Below the pieces are notes generated by a model. That model was given only the letters and a program-made list of their open reading frames with translations. It was not told the origin of the DNA and searched no databases. Position numbers and translations under genes: made by a program. A DNA stretch of 64,000 bases, taken from assembly GCA_963847595.1 (NCBI GenBank), contig CAWKAJ010000002.1:1488001-1552000 (forward strand). The letters run 5' to 3'. The DNA is from JACWAE01 sp963847595. GTDB lineage: Bacteria > Chloroflexota > Dehalococcoidia > SZUA-161. Shown piece by piece: positions 41,186 to 49,457 of the stretch; positions within the stretch are counted from its first letter, which is position 1, and every line of letters begins with the position of its first letter.

Positions 41186-41934
41186 TCCAGATACTCCTTG
41201 GCCGCCTTCACAGAATCGACTATAGACTGCCGACGAAATGCCTGAAGCTGCTCCTGGGGAACCATCTTCAGCACCTGCTCACGCCTTATATCGAAAGAAG
41301 CGAAAAAGGTCTCCTGTTCCTCAGGAGCTATATGTCTCATCCAGATAAGGTACTTCTCAGCGAAGCGGCGAAAGTCTTCCCAGTTAGGTTTTCTGGTGGT
41401 AGCCATGAAAACGAACTCACTCCATCTTTTCAAGTTGGAAGCATCGATGAAGCTGACGGTTACGCCATCAGCCGAGCCGTTCAGCTCGGTGCGAATCACT
41501 GACATGTTCTTATTGTTGAGCCTTTCTGCGCGGTCTAGCTCGAATTGAAGCACACGGTCCAAGAGATTGGCCACAGGGTTACTACTTACGGCCGACGACT
41601 TGCCAAAAAAAGGACGGTAAATCTGGTAAATCCAGGCCTCATCGGTGACCAGATGGGAAAGATAACCGGCAACAAAGGATTTCGTTGCAGCATTCAAGTC
41701 AGCGTCCTCGATAAGCTCGGGATGTGCTTGGAACATGCGCTTTATCCCGCTCTGCTCTTCTTCGCTCTCCAGGGACAGGAAGTGCGTCTCCGCGCGGCCG
41801 GCGCCAACGAAAAATCGTATATCTGGCGCCGTAGAGCCGAGGTAGTAACTACCCCTGTTTCCGTCAACCACCCGGTGGTGCAATCGCTCTATCGCTTCCT
41901 CTGCAATACCCAAATGCAGACAAATCGGAGGCAA
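41182..41934 (-). CDS. Zinc-dependent phospholipase C-like protein inside the his operon
   Basis: 250 residues. The pattern of His/Asp blocks ICLHLGIAEEA, YYLGSTAPDIRFFVG, ETHFLSL and FVAGYLSHLVTDEAW matches the zinc-dependent phospholipase C / S1-P1-like all-helical fold (Zn_dep_PLPC). Metal ligands appear intact. No signal peptide is seen, so it is probably cytoplasmic and its substrate may not be a phospholipid. It starts 12 nt after hisG and overlaps hisD by 4 nt, so it is firmly part of the histidine operon although the family has no known role there. Confidence 0.85.
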   Translation of the reverse strand: MPPICLHLGIAEEAIERLHHRVVDGNRGSYYLGSTAPDIRFFVGAGRAETHFLSLESEEEQSGIKRMFQAHPELIEDADLNAATKSFVAGYLSHLVTDEAWIYQIYRPFFGKSSAVSSNPVANLLDRVLQFELDRAERLNNKNMSVIRTELNGSADGVTVSFIDASNLKRWSEFVFMATTRKPNWEDFRRFAEKYLIWMRHIAPEEQETFFASFDIRREQVLKMVPQEQLQAFRRQSIVDSVKAAKEYLE

Positions 41935-41946
41935 AAGGCTCCTTTC

Positions 41947-43359
41947 TCAACAAACGCAGCCAGCCTCTACACCTCTCTTCATAGTTTCAAGGAGATAGGC
42001 TATCCTGTCTCTTTTTTCAGGCCATCTTATAGCTTCAGTGTTCCCGATAAGACACGCCGACGACTCGAACAGGGTATCTATGACCTTAAGATTGTGTTTG
42101 GCGATAGTTGAACCCGTTTCAGTATTCTCGATGAGGACATCGGCGTCCTCGGGCAGAAATGCCTCGCTCGCCCCCCAGGTAGGGATGAGCCTGTATGGCA
42201 CCAGGTGGTTGTCATGAGCATACCTATCGGCGATATTGACATACTCCGAAGCTACTCGCAACACGGAGTCCTTTTTTATTTTCCCTAAATCACTTGTGTT
42301 TGAAACTGGCAAATCCCCACCGACCACTGCGACAATCCTCACCTTGCCAAAGCCCAGGTCGAGCACCTTATCAACGGGACTCGAAGGAAAACGATAGAGG
42401 TGATCCCTGAGCCAATCCCTCCCGGTAATAGCGAGGTCAAAATTACCATTGGCTACCTGCAGAGGCATATCCTGAGGCCTGATCACCTTGACCGTAACTC
42501 CATCGAGCTCGATCCGCGGCCTGGTAGAGGCTTTGCCTGCATTATAACCCTCTATTTTGAGACCGGCCCTGTCCAGGAAAGCCACAGTATGGCGTTGCTG
42601 GTGACCATCAGGAAGCGCCAGGGAGACCAGGGGCTTGCCTCTAGCTGTATGCCGCGCTTCACGACCGGCATCGACGGCAGGAGGTTCCTTGGCATGAGAG
42701 TAATTGGCCTCTCCCGTTGAGAGCGATGCCAGAAGGCGGCTCAAGTTTTTTCTCTCCAGAATATCCCTGTTGGCAATTAAGCAAGCACTGCTTTCCAGAA
42801 GCGTAGCCACCGGAACCAGGCCCTGGTCCTTAAGCCTTCCTGATGACGGCTCAGCGATTATCGCCAGCTCTGCATTCTCCGGCGGGTAAACACCGGCCGA
42901 CCCCCAAACGGGGAATATCTGGAATCTCCTCAGCCGCTGCTTCAAGGCAAAAGCCTCGGCTAAGTTGGGATATTCGCTGACTATGCGCAGGCTCTCGTTA
43001 TGGTCTTTCCATGCCTCTAATGAAGAGCATCCCGAAGACCTGGCAGCTACAGCGTACAGGTTTCGCCTCCCATAACCTAAATCTCGAATCTTAATCACAG
43101 CTTCGCTGTGGTATTTGGCCAAAAGCTCTTCCACCCAATCAAGACGGCAGATGCCCAGGTCGTAGTTGCCTATAGCCACCTGGATGGCGATATCCTTCTC
43201 ATGGAAAACCTTCAGGAAAAGGCCAAAAGCTCCGGAGCACTGCGGCCTGTAGGAGCGGGAGCCGTCACTATAATCGCTGACGTCAAGACCCGCTTCCTTG
43301 AGCAAGTCCGCTGTGCTGTCTTGAAGTTGACCTTTGGGCAAGGCAAGCTTTACCTGCAC
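41947..43359 (-). CDS. hisG: ATP phosphoribosyltransferase, tandem double-domain form
   Basis: First enzyme of histidine synthesis (ATP + PRPP). At 470 residues it is twice the size of a short HisG and contains two HisG domains: residues 1-215 and 242-470, joined by a hydrophilic linker. Domain 1 keeps the N-terminal LALPKGQ motif (K9) and SEYPN but has a degenerate PRPP loop (AIIAEPSSGRL). Domain 2 keeps the canonical PRPP loop (ENTETGSTIA, residues 411-420) and IRPQDMP...ITGRDW but has LALPDGH instead of PKGR. Each half thus lacks what the other keeps. It overlaps hisZ by 10 nt; short HisG normally needs HisZ, which is present here. Confidence 0.93.
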   Translation of the reverse strand: MQVKLALPKGQLQDSTADLLKEAGLDVSDYSDGSRSYRPQCSGAFGLFLKVFHEKDIAIQVAIGNYDLGICRLDWVEELLAKYHSEAVIKIRDLGYGRRNLYAVAARSSGCSSLEAWKDHNESLRIVSEYPNLAEAFALKQRLRRFQIFPVWGSAGVYPPENAELAIIAEPSSGRLKDQGLVPVATLLESSACLIANRDILERKNLSRLLASLSTGEANYSHAKEPPAVDAGREARHTARGKPLVSLALPDGHQQRHTVAFLDRAGLKIEGYNAGKASTRPRIELDGVTVKVIRPQDMPLQVANGNFDLAITGRDWLRDHLYRFPSSPVDKVLDLGFGKVRIVAVVGGDLPVSNTSDLGKIKKDSVLRVASEYVNIADRYAHDNHLVPYRLIPTWGASEAFLPEDADVLIENTETGSTIAKHNLKVIDTLFESSACLIGNTEAIRWPEKRDRIAYLLETMKRGVEAGCVC

Positions 43360-44582
43360 CTCGCCTCCTCAAGGAGTTTCAGTAACTCAGCAGGGGAGGA
43401 CTTGCGCCGCTTTTTGCCGCTCGACTGATCGAGCAACTCAATCTCGTCCCCGCCGCGTATATTGACTACCCAGCGAAAATCAGCGGTCTTCCTGTAACCC
43501 AGGTCGAACTCAGCGATATAACCTGCGTCTCGCAATTGTCGGGCTAATGCCAGGGAGGGCTTGAGGTCTTCAGCGTCCTTCGCCCTGATTAAAACCCTCT
43601 CTCGCAGTGGCACTTCTCTAAGCAGACCCATAAGCTCATCAATATACAAGGCAAAGCCCGAAGCGCAGACATCCTTCCCCCCCACCAGAGGGATTAGCTC
43701 GTCGTATCGCCCTCCTCCCCCCAGCCTGCGCCCCGAGCTGTAGAACCCGAAGATAATGCCGGTATAATATTCGAAGCCCCTCCCCGAGGTAAAATCTATC
43801 TGGTAGTCAAGACCTAAGCCGGTCAGCAGGTTCGAAATCCTGGCAAGTTCATTTAAGCTGGGTTCGAGAGCAGGCAAAGACGAGCAGAAAACACCCCGCA
43901 GGTTTTCCACAAAGCCAGGGGTGTTCCCCTTCAGGCCGAACAGGAGTTGCAGGTTCTTCGCCAGTTCAGGGTTCCCGCCCTTCAGGTCACTCAGCACACC
44001 TAAATTTCCGGAGAAGACCTGGTCCAGTACATCAGCCTCTTTTTCCCCGCTCAACCCCAGCCCTTCGAGGAAAGTCTTTATTAAGCCGGCATGGGCCAGG
44101 CGAAGCTCCACCGGCCCTATACCCAGCTTCCCGATGGCCTCCAGCGCCAGCGAGATCAGCTCGACATCCCCCTCTGCCTTGCTCCCGCCTATAAGCTCAG
44201 CGCCGCATTGCCAGCGCTCCCTCGACTCCTTGCCCGTGCCCTCGAAAGCAAACATGTTCTCGACATAGAAGAACCTGGCTATAGGAAGATTCTGGAAGTT
44301 CTCTACATAAAGTCTGGCCGTGGGTATGGTTCCATCGGGCCTCAGCGCCACCCGCTCCCCGCTCCAGCCATCCCAATCCAGAAAGGAATAAACCCTTCCC
44401 AGCATGTCAGGGGAAAGCGTGCCGGCGGAAGTGAAGAGGTGGAGGTATTCCAGGACAGGTGTCCTGATTTCCTGATAGCCCCAGCCGAGGCAGCAATCCC
44501 TGAACTGCGCCTCTATGCGGCGGAATTTCGCCATATCCAGCGGCAGTAAATCACGCGTGCCCTTGCACCTCGGCACCTTCAT
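43350..44582 (-). CDS. hisZ: ATP phosphoribosyltransferase regulatory subunit (HisRS paralogue)
   Basis: 410 residues of class II aminoacyl-tRNA synthetase fold. Motif 1 region KGTRDLLPLDMAKFRRIE, motif 2 region YVENMFAFEG...RWQCGAELIGG, and motif 3-like RRLGGGGRYDELI with GRGFEYYTGIIFG. Position as first gene of the his operon, directly before a short-type HisG, favours HisZ over a true histidyl-tRNA synthetase, although a C-terminal alpha/beta stretch (RVLIRAKDAEDLKPSLALAR) looks like a remnant of an anticodon-binding domain. GAGGT lies 8 nt before the ATG. A promoter is at 44611-44639. Confidence 0.9.
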   Translation of the reverse strand: MKVPRCKGTRDLLPLDMAKFRRIEAQFRDCCLGWGYQEIRTPVLEYLHLFTSAGTLSPDMLGRVYSFLDWDGWSGERVALRPDGTIPTARLYVENFQNLPIARFFYVENMFAFEGTGKESRERWQCGAELIGGSKAEGDVELISLALEAIGKLGIGPVELRLAHAGLIKTFLEGLGLSGEKEADVLDQVFSGNLGVLSDLKGGNPELAKNLQLLFGLKGNTPGFVENLRGVFCSSLPALEPSLNELARISNLLTGLGLDYQIDFTSGRGFEYYTGIIFGFYSSGRRLGGGGRYDELIPLVGGKDVCASGFALYIDELMGLLREVPLRERVLIRAKDAEDLKPSLALARQLRDAGYIAEFDLGYRKTADFRWVVNIRGGDEIELLDQSSGKKRRKSSPAELLKLLEEARCR

Positions 44583-44610
44583 CCCTTATCACCTCAGTTT
44601 GACTGGCCCT

Positions 44611-44639
44611 ATTCTACACCCATTGCTAGGGCTGTTCAA
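44611..44639 (-). promoter_or_regulatory. Promoter of the histidine operon
   Basis: On the minus strand TTGAAC (44639-44634) and TAGAAT (44616-44611), 17-nt spacer, about 29 nt before the hisZ ATG at 44582. No leader peptide rich in histidine and no T-box were seen in the short leader. Confidence 0.6.
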
Positions 44640-44663
44640 CGGGATTTGCCATAAAAAAGGGTA

Positions 44664-44759
44664 GGTTGGAGCATCTGCTCCAACCGTGTCCAAGGTGAAT
44701 GTAGCGTCGTGACTCCTGTCACGACGAAGAACCCGTCGCCACAGGAGTGGCGACGCTAC
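44664..44759. repeat. Palindrome plus compound two-hairpin repeat
   Basis: 44664-44685 is GGTTGGAGC-ATCT-GCTCCAACC, like 33110-33131. 44701-44759 has outer arms GTAGCGTCG / CGACGCTAC enclosing two hairpins, CGTCGTGAC-tcct-GTCACGACG and CGTCGCCAC-agga-GTGGCGACG. The two loops are themselves complementary (TCCT and AGGA). Outer arms and hairpins compete, allowing a single long cruciform or two separate stems. Confidence 0.75.
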
Positions 44760-44835
44760 ACCGTCAAGGAAAATGGCAACAACCAGCAGCAGTGTCAAAA
44801 GTCGCTTCATAAGTCTGCGTCTCGCGTAATCGAGG

Positions 44836-46569
44836 TCAGGCTAGGGGAAGAAAGTCGAGGACGTTGAGCCGAAGCTGCTCTCTCCCGTTCCAATAATCTG
44901 CTTCCAGATTGTAGACAATATCGAGATAGGTAGCGAGCTCTCGATCCCCGAGGTCGAAGGCGATAGCATCCCAAACGACCTGGCCGTCACGCACCTTGAG
45001 CTTGAGATGCTTACCACCGCCGCCAACGACGCGCGAGTCCACCACCTTCACCTTCTCGCTCAGAAACACCGGGGCCTGATTGCCCTGGCCGAAGGGAGCC
45101 AGCTTGCTCACAACCTTGTAGGTCTCCCTGCCCAGAGAAGATAGAGGAAGCACAGCGTCGATAATCAAGGCAGGACGAAGGTCCACATCAGCTAGTTGCC
45201 GTGCTGCTATCTCCTGAAGCTGCCGCTGAAGCCGGTCCAAGTTAGCTGTGGGTGTTACGAAGCCTGCTGCCTGAGAATGCCCGCCGAATCGAGTGAGTAA
45301 CTCCTCACATTCGGCCAGGGCAGCCATAATATCGAATCCTGGGATGCTTCGAGCGCTGCCTCTAACTGACTCTCCATCCAGCTTCATGATTACCACAGGC
45401 CTGTAGAACTCGTCCACCAGTTTGCCGGCAACCACCCCCAGCACACCGTGGGGGTAATCGTGACCACCGACAATTAGCAGCGGCTGGTCTGTGCCCTCTG
45501 AGGCGAGTTTAGCCCTTGCCTTGGCTAATACCTCGGCGGTGAGCCTCTGCCGCTCGCCGTTCCTGGCCTCCAACTGAGCCGCAAGCTCGCGAGCCTGCGC
45601 TTGCGAAGTCGTGGTAAGAAGCTCATAGCTGGTGACAGCGTGGTCCATTCTTCCGCTGGCATTAAGACGAGGCCCTAGCGAATAAGAGATGTTATTGGAA
45701 TCGATTTCCCCGATTTCCAGCCCCGCACAGAGCACCAACTCCCGGACGCCGGGCCTCGGGTTTTGGTTCAACCCCTCGATGCCCCGTCTCACCAGATACC
45801 TGTTCTCTCCGAGCAAGGGCACCATGTCTACAACCGTGCCCAGAGCAACCAGGTCCAAGAACTTTTCCCACTCGCCATCCCTGTGCGTTGCCTTGAACAG
45901 CGCCTGAAGGAGTTTGAAGGCAACTCCCACGCCCGCCAGATCGTAAAAAGGATAGGTTGAGCCGGAGAGTTTGGGGTCGATTGCCGCCAGGGCAGCAGGG
46001 ATATGGGCAAGAGGCACATGGTGGTCCGTTATGATGATGTCAAGCCCCAGCTTGTGCCCTTCCTCCACCTCCGAGACGCCGGTAATGCCGCAGTCAACTG
46101 TAATGACCAGACTGACGCCCTGCTTCTTCAGGCTTTTCAGAGCAGTTGCGTTTAGCCCATGCCCTTCGTCGAAGCGATGGGGTATATACGAAATGACCCT
46201 GCCGCCGAGCTCAGCGATGCCCTGTGCCAGAAGGACGGCAGCAGTGATGCCGTCAGCGTCGAAGTCGCCATAGATGGCAATGAGCTCATCCCCGAGCAGG
46301 GCGCGGAGCACCCTGGTCACCGCCTTGTCCATCTCTTGAAGCAGGTAGGGGTCGTACGCCAGCCTCTCATCAGCGGCGAGAAAGGCGTCGAATTGGGCCG
46401 GGTCTGTGATGCCGCGATTGTGGAGCAGTTGAATGAGTAATGGGCTGATATCCGACTGTTCGGTGGAGCATCCCTCGCCGCGAGCCTGGGGTGTGGAGTT
46501 ATTTCGAAGCCGCTGTGCCAGCGAGTCCGCAGAAATAGGGGGAGTGATCTGCCACCTTTGCTGGGTCAA
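44836..46569 (-). CDS. recJ: Single-stranded-DNA exonuclease RecJ
   Basis: 5'-3' ssDNA exonuclease used in recombination and mismatch repair. 577 residues. DHH-domain motifs: IYGDFDADGITAAVLL, VITVDCGITG and IITDHHVPLAH; the DHHA1 motif is GGHSQAAGFV; a C-terminal OB region follows. The TTG at 46569 is the likely start, preceded by GGGGTG. A possible promoter lies at 46607-46635. No gene is adjacent on either side within 250 nt. Confidence 0.95.
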   Translation of the reverse strand: MTQQRWQITPPISADSLAQRLRNNSTPQARGEGCSTEQSDISPLLIQLLHNRGITDPAQFDAFLAADERLAYDPYLLQEMDKAVTRVLRALLGDELIAIYGDFDADGITAAVLLAQGIAELGGRVISYIPHRFDEGHGLNATALKSLKKQGVSLVITVDCGITGVSEVEEGHKLGLDIIITDHHVPLAHIPAALAAIDPKLSGSTYPFYDLAGVGVAFKLLQALFKATHRDGEWEKFLDLVALGTVVDMVPLLGENRYLVRRGIEGLNQNPRPGVRELVLCAGLEIGEIDSNNISYSLGPRLNASGRMDHAVTSYELLTTTSQAQARELAAQLEARNGERQRLTAEVLAKARAKLASEGTDQPLLIVGGHDYPHGVLGVVAGKLVDEFYRPVVIMKLDGESVRGSARSIPGFDIMAALAECEELLTRFGGHSQAAGFVTPTANLDRLQRQLQEIAARQLADVDLRPALIIDAVLPLSSLGRETYKVVSKLAPFGQGNQAPVFLSEKVKVVDSRVVGGGGKHLKLKVRDGQVVWDAIAFDLGDRELATYLDIVYNLEADYWNGREQLRLNVLDFLPLA

Positions 46570-46606
46570 ATTTCTGCACCCCGCAGTTCTAGGGCCGTAT
46601 TAGTCA

Positions 46607-46635
46607 AGTCTACAGCCCTTTGTGGTTCAAGTCAA
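46607..46635 (-). promoter_or_regulatory. Possible promoter for recJ
   Basis: On the minus strand TTGACT (46635-46630) and TAGACT (46612-46607), 17-nt spacer, about 38 nt before the TTG start. Confidence 0.5.
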
Positions 46636-46723
46636 CCGCAATATCCAGGTTTTTAAGTATAGCACAGCCCCGGTTTTGGGGATTTGGCATTTTAGATTTC
46701 TCAATTGTCTTAAGGGAATCCCT

Positions 46724-46752
46724 GGACAAGCTCTGGACAAGGCTTGGACAGG
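46724..46752 (+). repeat. Three 11-bp direct repeats of CTCTGGACAAG type
   Basis: GGACA starts at 46724, 46735 and 46746 (CTGGACAAG, CTGGACAAGG, TTGGACAGG), an exact 11-bp period. This is the best copy of a small repeat family also at 22683, 31032 and 34464. The rest of the 324-bp recJ to GH31 spacer shows no gene. Confidence 0.55.
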
Positions 46753-46892
46753 CCCTTTGCAACAGGTTCAAGCCCGCAGATTTCCCCTGTATCCCTCTTT
46801 AGGAAAGGGATGGAATTTGCGGGGCTGTTCACCACAAAGGGCGCTGAGTTCGCAGTGTCCCATTAACGCTGACACTCTACATCACGATATTT

Positions 46893-49001
46893 TCATATTT
46901 TTACGGTAATACAGTCTTTTTCGACACCGCTTGCTCTTACTACTCGACGACCTGCTATTATTTCAATATTGACCATGCGGTCAGGACGCTTCAGTTTACC
47001 TTCTTCAGCGTTCATCCTGATGATGACTCTATCACCATGCTTCTCGGCACAATATGTCGTAAGAAGATATTCGCCGTTTTCATAACCGTAGCCATCGCCA
47101 GCATCTTCATATAACACACCTTTGGCTTTACCGAGTTCGTCAAGGCAGACCAGCAAGGTAAGCGGATTAAGCGATACCTCAGTGGTATTCTGGATAACTC
47201 TCCCCAGCGGGACGATTGACCCGCCGCGCAGTAAAAGATTTGGCTGATATTTGTCGTTAGCACTATCTTCACCTACCAGTGAAATACTATGCCAGATTCC
47301 TTTGGGTAATTTCGGATGCTTAGCCCATTTGGGCACAACCAATAAGTCTCCCCCGAGCATGAAAGCCTGCTCTTCTGCACGCAAGTCAACATCTTTCGGG
47401 TCCGCAAAAAACATCGGCCTCATTACCGGCATGCCGTTGATTGCTGCTTCACGGAACAATGTATAGATATATGGAAGCAGGCGATAGCGTCTACCCAGCG
47501 CGATTCTGGAAACTGATTCAACTTTTTTGCCGAATGCCCAGGGTTCCTTATTCTTTGCCCCAATATAAGTGTGAGCCCGTGCGAAAGGATAAAATGCCCC
47601 GACCGCAATCCAGTGCGCAAACAATTCAGAACTCGTTTCACCGAAGAATCCGCCGATGTCGGCTCCGTTGAAAGGCTGGCCAGATAGACTCAGGTTCAAA
47701 GACATAGGAATTGACATTCTTAAATGTTTCCAACTCGCCTCGTTGTCCCCTGTCCAAGTGGCAGCATAACGTTGTCCGCCAAGAAAATTGGACCGGGTAA
47801 GCAAAAAGGGTCGCTTATCAGCGCGAGACTTCATGATTCCTTCGCGGGTCGCTTTGGCCATTAACATGCCATAGACATTGTGATATTGCGCATGGATGCC
47901 AGGCGGGAGTCCACCTCCCCCGCGGTGAACATTATCCAAAGGCATTGATTGATCAGGCCCATCAAAAATATCGGGTTCGTTCATGTCATTCCAGACGCCG
48001 TCAATGCCTTGTGCCATGAAATCCTGGTAAAGCGCTGCCCACCATTCCTTGGTTTTGGGCCGTGTGAAGTCAGGGAAAGCACACATACCGGGCCAGACCA
48101 TCCCGTTGAATTCTTTACCATCGGCGCTTTTTACCCAGACGCTCCTTCTGCTTCCGGAATCATAGACGGAATAACCCTTTTCAACTTTGACTCCAGGATC
48201 AATCATCCAGACTGATTTGAAGCCTCTGTCATGCAGATACCTATTGGTGGCTTGAGGATCAGGAAAGTACTCAGGGCTAAATGTGAATACCCGGTACTCA
48301 TCCATGTAGTCGATATCCAACCAAATGGCATCACAGGGTATCTTTCTTTTACGGAATTCATCTGCAATCTCGCGCACTCGTGAGTCGGGGTAATAAGACC
48401 AGCGGCACTGGTGAAAGCCCAGAGCCCATTTCGGCGGCATGGGTGTCGTTCCTGTCAAGTCCGCCAAACCTTTCATAATCTGCTGCGGCGATTCCCCTTC
48501 GATAGCAATAATCGGGAAAGCAGGGCCATCGGAGATAAAGCGTATCCCGTTTTTCAGGTCAATTTTCAGACGCCAGGTCGTGTCAGCAATAACACCGAAT
48601 GCGGTGCCATTACTTCGTACGGCCAAAACCCAGGGATGCGATTGATAGAGCCTTCTCCCGCCGTCTTTTTTGTAGCAAAGGTTGCCGGTGTTCCAGAGCG
48701 TTACGGCTTGACCGTTTCTGAGTAGCGGCCCTGTAACTTCGCCGGTTCCGTAGAGGCTGGTTCCTTCTTCTATCTCCACAACAGCACAATTATGGGTGCC
48801 ATCGGTATAGAAGCACGGTGCTGTATTCACAGAGGGTAGCTTATTAGTGATTGCTTTGGCTTCTTTTATTAGTGCTATCGAGGGTAGCCTGTTGCTTTGA
48901 GCTAATCCCGGAGGATAAAAAACAGAAACCCCCTTGCCCTTCAATGCACGGATCGTAGAATTTGTCGATTTTATATGAATTTTGGACTCGTTTATCGCCA
49001 T
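46893..49001 (-). CDS. Glycoside hydrolase family 31 (alpha-glucosidase type)
   Basis: 702 residues. An N-terminal beta-sandwich (TSLYGTGEVTGPLL) precedes the GH31 barrel. The catalytic nucleophile lies in DGVWNDMNEPDIF (near residue 340) and the acid/base in WTGDNEASW (near residue 417). GADIGGFFGETSSELFAHW is the family's second hallmark. Retaining alpha-glucosidase, alpha-xylosidase or related activity; substrate not defined. No signal peptide, so it acts on internal oligosaccharides or on glycogen-type glucans. The -10 box of its promoter is so close that the mRNA is probably leaderless. No sugar transporter is adjacent. Confidence 0.94.
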   Translation of the reverse strand: MAINESKIHIKSTNSTIRALKGKGVSVFYPPGLAQSNRLPSIALIKEAKAITNKLPSVNTAPCFYTDGTHNCAVVEIEEGTSLYGTGEVTGPLLRNGQAVTLWNTGNLCYKKDGGRRLYQSHPWVLAVRSNGTAFGVIADTTWRLKIDLKNGIRFISDGPAFPIIAIEGESPQQIMKGLADLTGTTPMPPKWALGFHQCRWSYYPDSRVREIADEFRKRKIPCDAIWLDIDYMDEYRVFTFSPEYFPDPQATNRYLHDRGFKSVWMIDPGVKVEKGYSVYDSGSRRSVWVKSADGKEFNGMVWPGMCAFPDFTRPKTKEWWAALYQDFMAQGIDGVWNDMNEPDIFDGPDQSMPLDNVHRGGGGLPPGIHAQYHNVYGMLMAKATREGIMKSRADKRPFLLTRSNFLGGQRYAATWTGDNEASWKHLRMSIPMSLNLSLSGQPFNGADIGGFFGETSSELFAHWIAVGAFYPFARAHTYIGAKNKEPWAFGKKVESVSRIALGRRYRLLPYIYTLFREAAINGMPVMRPMFFADPKDVDLRAEEQAFMLGGDLLVVPKWAKHPKLPKGIWHSISLVGEDSANDKYQPNLLLRGGSIVPLGRVIQNTTEVSLNPLTLLVCLDELGKAKGVLYEDAGDGYGYENGEYLLTTYCAEKHGDRVIIRMNAEEGKLKRPDRMVNIEIIAGRRVVRASGVEKDCITVKI

Positions 49002-49011
49002 TATGAATAGA

Positions 49012-49040
49012 ATTATATAGTAAATAGTTCCAGATTTGAA
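49012..49040 (-). promoter_or_regulatory. Promoter of the GH31 gene (leaderless mRNA predicted)
   Basis: On the minus strand TTCAAA (49040-49035), 17-nt spacer, perfect TATAAT (49017-49012). The expected start point near 49005 is only about 4 nt before the ATG at 49001, and no Shine-Dalgarno is present. Confidence 0.6.
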
Positions 49041-49457
49041 TAAACAGCACGAGGACTTTCGAGAGAAGCTAAGTTAATACTAGCTCAAAATGTGATCGGA
49101 GTGCTCTAAAATCACTTGGTTTTGAAGCAGGTGTCGAAGGGAGCGCGAGTCAAGATTTCAGGTTAAATGAAGGTTTACGGTAGTAACCTATTAGGGGTAA
49201 CTACTCATCCTGCAAACCAGCCTAAAGCATACTACAGTATTAGTTTAAAAGGCTTACCACAGAAGTGGGTTCTAAACGAAGGTGTTTCAGGTATAGACTA
49301 CAAGCAGGGAGATTGAATTTCCCTGCGCCAGGTAGGGCATGAGGCTATTAATTGGCGCAAGCAGGTTTATGTGATTCCTGTCTTTCTATTTAATATTAAA
49401 TGCCCGATTCTGCTTGAGCCGGCAGCTATGGCAAAAGCAGAAGAAAGAGGTTGATAA
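49041..49457. other. Intergenic region with one 49-codon open frame, possible gene relic
   Basis: No confident gene in about 420 bp. A 49-codon frame runs from the ATG at 49167 to the TGA at 49316 on the plus strand (begins MKVYGSNLLGVTTHPANQPK), with only AGGT 4 nt upstream. A second protein-like stretch in another frame (SLGFEAGVEGSASQDFR, about 49108-49160) runs into it without a start. The pattern suggests a decayed gene. A hairpin GTAGTaACC...GGGGTaACTAC lies near 49180-49204. The last 40 bp before the kinase carry its GAAAGAGG ribosome binding site. Confidence 0.3.

Noticed and set aside
43350..44582. Reading this gene as histidyl-tRNA synthetase (hisS)
   Set aside because: It leads the his operon directly before a short-type hisG and overlaps it, and the sequence motifs fit HisZ. 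A true hisS should exist elsewhere.
44589..44810. Minus-strand frame starting with a signal-peptide-like MKRLLTLLLVVAIF
   Set aside because: Most of it translates the palindromic repeats at 44664-44759 and it overlaps the his promoter. No ribosome binding site or homologue is evident.
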